From contig NZ_CP059735.1 in NCBI RefSeq assembly GCF_000948975.2, positions 992,001 through 1,056,000 on the forward strand: a stretch of 64,000 bases of DNA, read 5' to 3'. The notes beneath the pieces were generated by a model. The model did not search any database. It saw only the letters and a list, made by a program, of their open reading frames with translations, and was not told the DNA's origin. A program made the translations under genes and the position numbers. This document shows positions 61,208-64,000 of this stretch, one piece after another (the stretch's first letter is position 1; each line of letters begins with the position of its first letter). The stretch comes from Thalassomonas actiniarum (GTDB taxonomy: Bacteria; Pseudomonadota; Gammaproteobacteria; Enterobacterales; Alteromonadaceae).

Positions 61208-61699
61208 TTAAAACATTGTGTTGTTGTTTTTAGGTTTTTCTGGAACAGGTTGCCCGACCCCCCAGTGCTCGACAACCATTCCATCTTTCATTCGAAAAAT
61301 ATGCATAAGAGCGGCTCCACGAGAGTCCGGTGTGCGCTTTACATGAAGGTGTAACCAAACGAGATCACCCTCGGAAGCGCTTCGCTTAATAGACATTGAA
61401 AGCTTTGGGTATTCTTTATACCGACTTAAGAATAAACGGAATAATCCTTCCCGGCCACCGCTTATATGGGGTGAATGCTCAACAAAGTCTTCGGCATAGC
61501 ACTCATTTCTTAATATATTAATCCTTTGCGAAGGTTTAAGGTCGTTTCTATTTTCTAATATTTCCATACAGTATATGGCTTTATTCAGGTTTGACTGTTC
61601 TAAAGAACTGTATGACTTTTCATTTGCCCGACAAACCAAAGAAAAGGATAAAACTATAAACCCCGTAAAAATTAACTTAAGCACTTTTTGAGCATTCAT
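61208..61699 (-). CDS. Exported SnoaL-like protein
   Basis: The 163-residue protein has a signal peptide (LIFTGFIVLSFSLVCRANE) and a SnoaL-like domain (AEDFVEHSPHISGGREGLFRLFLSRYKEYP; GDLVWLHLHVKRTPDSRGAALMHIFRMKDGMVVEHWGVGQPVP), the usual core of a periplasmic polyketide-cyclase-like protein. The substrate is unknown. Confidence 0.85.
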   Translation of the reverse strand: MNAQKVLKLIFTGFIVLSFSLVCRANEKSYSSLEQSNLNKAIYCMEILENRNDLKPSQRINILRNECYAEDFVEHSPHISGGREGLFRLFLSRYKEYPKLSMSIKRSASEGDLVWLHLHVKRTPDSRGAALMHIFRMKDGMVVEHWGVGQPVPEKPKNNNTMF

Positions 61700-61984
61700 T
61701 TACAACTCCTTTATAAATACATATTTTTTCAGTCAATAATGACCAGCATAACGCCCTGTTAACAGGCTAAATATAGTGGCTAGAATTAGCGACGAAGGAG
61801 CAAAAGTCAACTGTGTTTTATTCTTGTTAAACAACTTGTTACAAGTTAATTTCCGCAAACCTGAAGACAGGGAAGTTTAGAAGAGGTGTACGGCTTTACA
61901 GAGATCGAACCTGTAATATCAGTTTTAACTCGTTAGATAACGGCATTATGGAAAATCAATAATTCTGACCACACCCGTTGTAAA

Positions 61985-62854
61985 TCACCGGGCTTTATAG
62001 CTTTCCATTTTAGTTATTAAGAAATCCCAAAACGCCTTGATACGGGCTGTGTTTCTTAGATCCTTATTAGCAATCATCCATATAGATGAGTTGTACTTAG
62101 CGTCCAGTCGATACAGTTCCACAAGATCATATGAATCATCAGTGGGCAACAAAGCGATTCCTTGATCATTAAGGGCAGCGTTCAAAGCGGTAGTGATAGC
62201 ATTACAGTATATAGATTTGCTGTTGTGTTTAATCTGTTTCTGATACCAGTGCACTGCCGGGTTATCTAAATGGATGTAGTCAATTGCTCTCAGGTCTTTA
62301 ATTTCTGACAACTGAACCGTAGGGCTGTATCCACTCGTCTTCAGAAAATGTTCAGATGCATAGATACTCAAGGTTACCTCTCTTATTTTGCGTGCAATTA
62401 GATTTTCCGGCACGGTATGACTTGCCCTGATTGCAATATCCGCATCGCGATGTTCGATATCTAGCGTCTGTTCACTTTCAAGGATCTCAAACTCAACATC
62501 GGGGAACTGTCTGCGAAATTCGCTTACCCATTCGGGCAAAGTAACAGTTGCCATTGTTGAAGGCGCGGTAATACGAATTAAACCTTGAACTTTTTCATGT
62601 TGCAGCGCACTGTTGATAAGGATGCCATCGGCCAGCGATTCCATTTGCTTAGCACTGTCCAAAACAGTTCGCCCCGCCTCCGTCAGTTGGTAGCCTTGAC
62701 GACTAACAATAAATAGCTGGGTTGAAAGTTTGCTTTCAAGCTGCTGCACCCGCCTCCACACAGTGGTTGCATTGACACTTAACTGCTCAGAAGCCGCCTT
62801 TAGCGTCTTTTTCTCCGCAAGCGCGATAACCACCTTCAAATCGTTCCAATCCAT
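61985..62854 (-). CDS. LysR family transcriptional regulator
   Basis: The 289-residue protein has the N-terminal winged helix-turn-helix (MDWNDLKVVIALAEKKTLKAASEQLSVNATTVWRRVQQLE) and a LysR substrate-binding domain. I use ATG 62854; the longer start has no homology. It is divergent from the DoxX-like gene, which is the likely target, with a palindrome between them. Confidence 0.92.
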   Translation of the reverse strand: MDWNDLKVVIALAEKKTLKAASEQLSVNATTVWRRVQQLESKLSTQLFIVSRQGYQLTEAGRTVLDSAKQMESLADGILINSALQHEKVQGLIRITAPSTMATVTLPEWVSEFRRQFPDVEFEILESEQTLDIEHRDADIAIRASHTVPENLIARKIREVTLSIYASEHFLKTSGYSPTVQLSEIKDLRAIDYIHLDNPAVHWYQKQIKHNSKSIYCNAITTALNAALNDQGIALLPTDDSYDLVELYRLDAKYNSSIWMIANKDLRNTARIKAFWDFLITKMESYKAR

Positions 62855-62906
62855 AATATTGCCCTGGTGCTGCATTTGTGCAGTATAAGATTGCATTTTT
62901 GCCAAT

Positions 62907-62920
62907 TTAATTGCAATTAA
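62907..62920. promoter_or_regulatory. LysR-type operator palindrome and promoter of the DoxX-like gene
   Basis: TTAATTGCAATTAA is a perfect 14-bp palindrome of the T-N11-A type, between the divergent LysR and DoxX-like genes. TTGCAA (62911-62916) and TGTACT (62934-62939) are 17 bases apart and could be the promoter of the DoxX-like gene, so the palindrome overlaps its -35 box. Confidence 0.6.
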
Positions 62921-62967
62921 AGAATGCATAAACTGTACTCGTCATTTAACGAAACAGGTTTACCTCC

Positions 62968-63333
62968 ATGAAAAAAAGCATAATTATCTTTTACCTCATT
63001 TCTTCTTTGTTCGCTTTATTAATGGCGGCTTCAGGCATGGCCAAATTGACGGGGCAGGAAGACTTAGTTCAGGCAACGGCTGAATTAGGCTATCCCGTTT
63101 ATTTGTTGAAAATCTTAGGGGTTGCCTATTTAATTGGCGCCATTTCTATTCTGCAACCCAAGTTTGAAGCGCTTAAACAGTGGGGGTATACAGGTTTCTC
63201 AATTGCGCTGATTGGCGCTGCGGCATCACACTTATTGGCGGGGCAAGCATTTAGCACCGCTTTACCAGCTATTGTCTTGTTAAGCGTTTTAGCAGTTATT
63301 GTATTTTTGAATACAAAACTGGTTCATCCGTAA
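62968..63333 (+). CDS. DoxX-like inner membrane protein
   Basis: The 121-residue protein has four hydrophobic segments in the DoxX/DUF-like pattern (LFALLMAASGMAKLTGQEDLVQATAELGYPVYLLKILGVAYLIGA). Such proteins have been tied to redox or sulfur handling at the membrane, but the role here is unknown. It is transcribed from the palindrome-bearing gap shared with the LysR gene. Confidence 0.85.
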   Translation: MKKSIIIFYLISSLFALLMAASGMAKLTGQEDLVQATAELGYPVYLLKILGVAYLIGAISILQPKFEALKQWGYTGFSIALIGAAASHLLAGQAFSTALPAIVLLSVLAVIVFLNTKLVHP

Positions 63334-63344
63334 TTTTCCTTTTG

Positions 63345-63369
63345 AGGGAGAGCTTAAAAAGCTCTCCCT
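63345..63369. terminator. Hairpin after the DoxX-like gene
   Basis: AGGGAGAGCTT (63345-63355) pairs perfectly with AAGCTCTCCCT (63359-63369). The T-tract is poor on the plus side. The rest of the gap to 63620 shows no gene. Confidence 0.55.
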
Positions 63370-63620
63370 ACTTCAAGGGGCAATGTCTGACGTCAATGAG
63401 ATTTGATCATTTCTGAAACGCTTTTTTCCTTTTCTGTTGCTTTCTGAGCAAGCGGAGATGCAGGAATTTATATTGATTATTTGGGGGGCAAACCCAAAAA
63501 GAAATGAGATTAGCAATGTAAGTTATATTATTTGTATATTCAATTAACGGCCTGCTAATGGACAGACGCCGAGCAGCTGAAGCTGTTCAAGCCAAAGTAT
63601 CCTGGCCGAGCATTGAGTAG

Positions 63621-63998
63621 TTAACTGTTTCTATTAACATACTTGAGAACCGATACTATAACTAAACATACAATCCCCACTAGATCGATAATCGCGACTT
63701 TAAATATTGATGCATTGTAATCACCGGCTGCCCAAACAAAGTAGATAAAACCCAGCATAGAAATAGCGGCCATAACCATAGCGGCCATTTGGTAAGCAGG
63801 CTTAAACACAGAGTAAAGTATAAACCCGCCAATAAGCCCAAAGAGTAAAGCTCGGTGACGCATTAAGATAATGATATCGTTACCCATTAACTCTACTGAA
63901 TATGCGCCCGATAATGTTTCTGCTGAAAGCACGCCAATGACAGGCAAGAAATTTATTACACCGACAATTAGCAGAAATATTGAGATTGTTAATTTCAT
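63621..63998 (-). CDS. Small four-span membrane protein
   Basis: The 125-residue protein has four hydrophobic segments (ISIFLLIVGVINFLPVIGVL; HRALLFGLIGGFILYSV; AAMVMAAISMLGFIYFVW; VAIIDLVGIVCLVIVSVLKY) and a conserved-looking MRHRALLFG. Relatives are sometimes labelled phosphopantetheine adenylyltransferase in databases, which the sequence does not support: there is no nucleotidyltransferase motif. The function is unknown. Confidence 0.75.
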   Translation of the reverse strand: MKLTISIFLLIVGVINFLPVIGVLSAETLSGAYSVELMGNDIIILMRHRALLFGLIGGFILYSVFKPAYQMAAMVMAAISMLGFIYFVWAAGDYNASIFKVAIIDLVGIVCLVIVSVLKYVNRNS

Positions 63999-64000
63999 AG

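Noticed and set aside
63621-63998. Phosphopantetheine adenylyltransferase
   Set aside because: This database label is sometimes carried by relatives, but the protein is four membrane spans with no nucleotidyltransferase motif.

Overview
The window looks like a chromosomal segment of a marine gammaproteobacterium of the order Alteromonadales, most like the Colwelliaceae (Thalassomonas/Colwellia group). This is an inference from the conserved gene order ndk-rlmN-pilW-rodZ-ispG-hisS-yfgM-bamB-der, the many TonB-dependent receptors, and a beta-glucan utilisation locus. No rRNA, tRNA, CRISPR array, transposase or phage gene was recognised.

Region 1 (1-19800) is mostly core. It opens with a three-domain sulfur-handling fusion (cysteine desulfurase, persulfide-dioxygenase-like domain, rhodanese). 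A very small CxxC membrane ORF follows and appears coupled to iscX, whose 3' end has been tandemly copied twice. Then come an NAD-malic enzyme, a MATE pump, ndk, and the run rlmN-pilW-rodZ-ispG-hisS-yfgM-bamB-der (23S rRNA methylation, type IV pili, cell shape, isoprenoids, tRNA charging, envelope assembly, ribosome biogenesis). A PilZ protein, a cold-shock protein and xseA close the region.

Region 2 (19800-28600) is the most unusual. It holds a TonB-dependent receptor, a membrane-embedded AraC-type regulator, and a three-gene operon for a c4-like dihaem cytochrome, a MauG/CCP-like dihaem protein and a parallel beta-helix protein with a C-terminal cytochrome c domain. Short direct repeats close to GAATTCGTCAG lie upstream of both the receptor and the cytochrome operon and suggest one regulon. 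A periplasmic ankyrin protein converges on the operon.

Region 3 (28600-42700) is accessory: an orphan sensor kinase, a TetR regulator with a palindromic operator next to a neutral ceramidase, a 52-bp triple repeat, a four-gene operon (EamA, alpha/beta hydrolase, zinc-ribbon protein, PhzF), an AraC regulator with an EamA exporter, a secreted phosphodiesterase, two acetyltransferases and an isochorismatase-like hydrolase.

Region 4 (43000-56000, minus strand) is a beta-glucan locus: membrane AraC regulator, GH3 lipoprotein, sugar MFS transporter, TonB receptor, FG-GAP/ASPIC lipoprotein and a multidomain GH5 lipoprotein. The genes would bind and cut glucan at the cell surface, import oligosaccharides, finish hydrolysis in the periplasm and take up the sugars. 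No SusD is present; the FG-GAP lipoprotein sits where one might be expected.

Region 5 (56000-64000) has an OmpA-family lipoprotein and small exported proteins of unknown function, then a visibly more AT-rich stretch (from about 59300) with two VOC proteins, two SnoaL-like proteins, an AraC and a LysR regulator, a DoxX-like protein and a small membrane protein.
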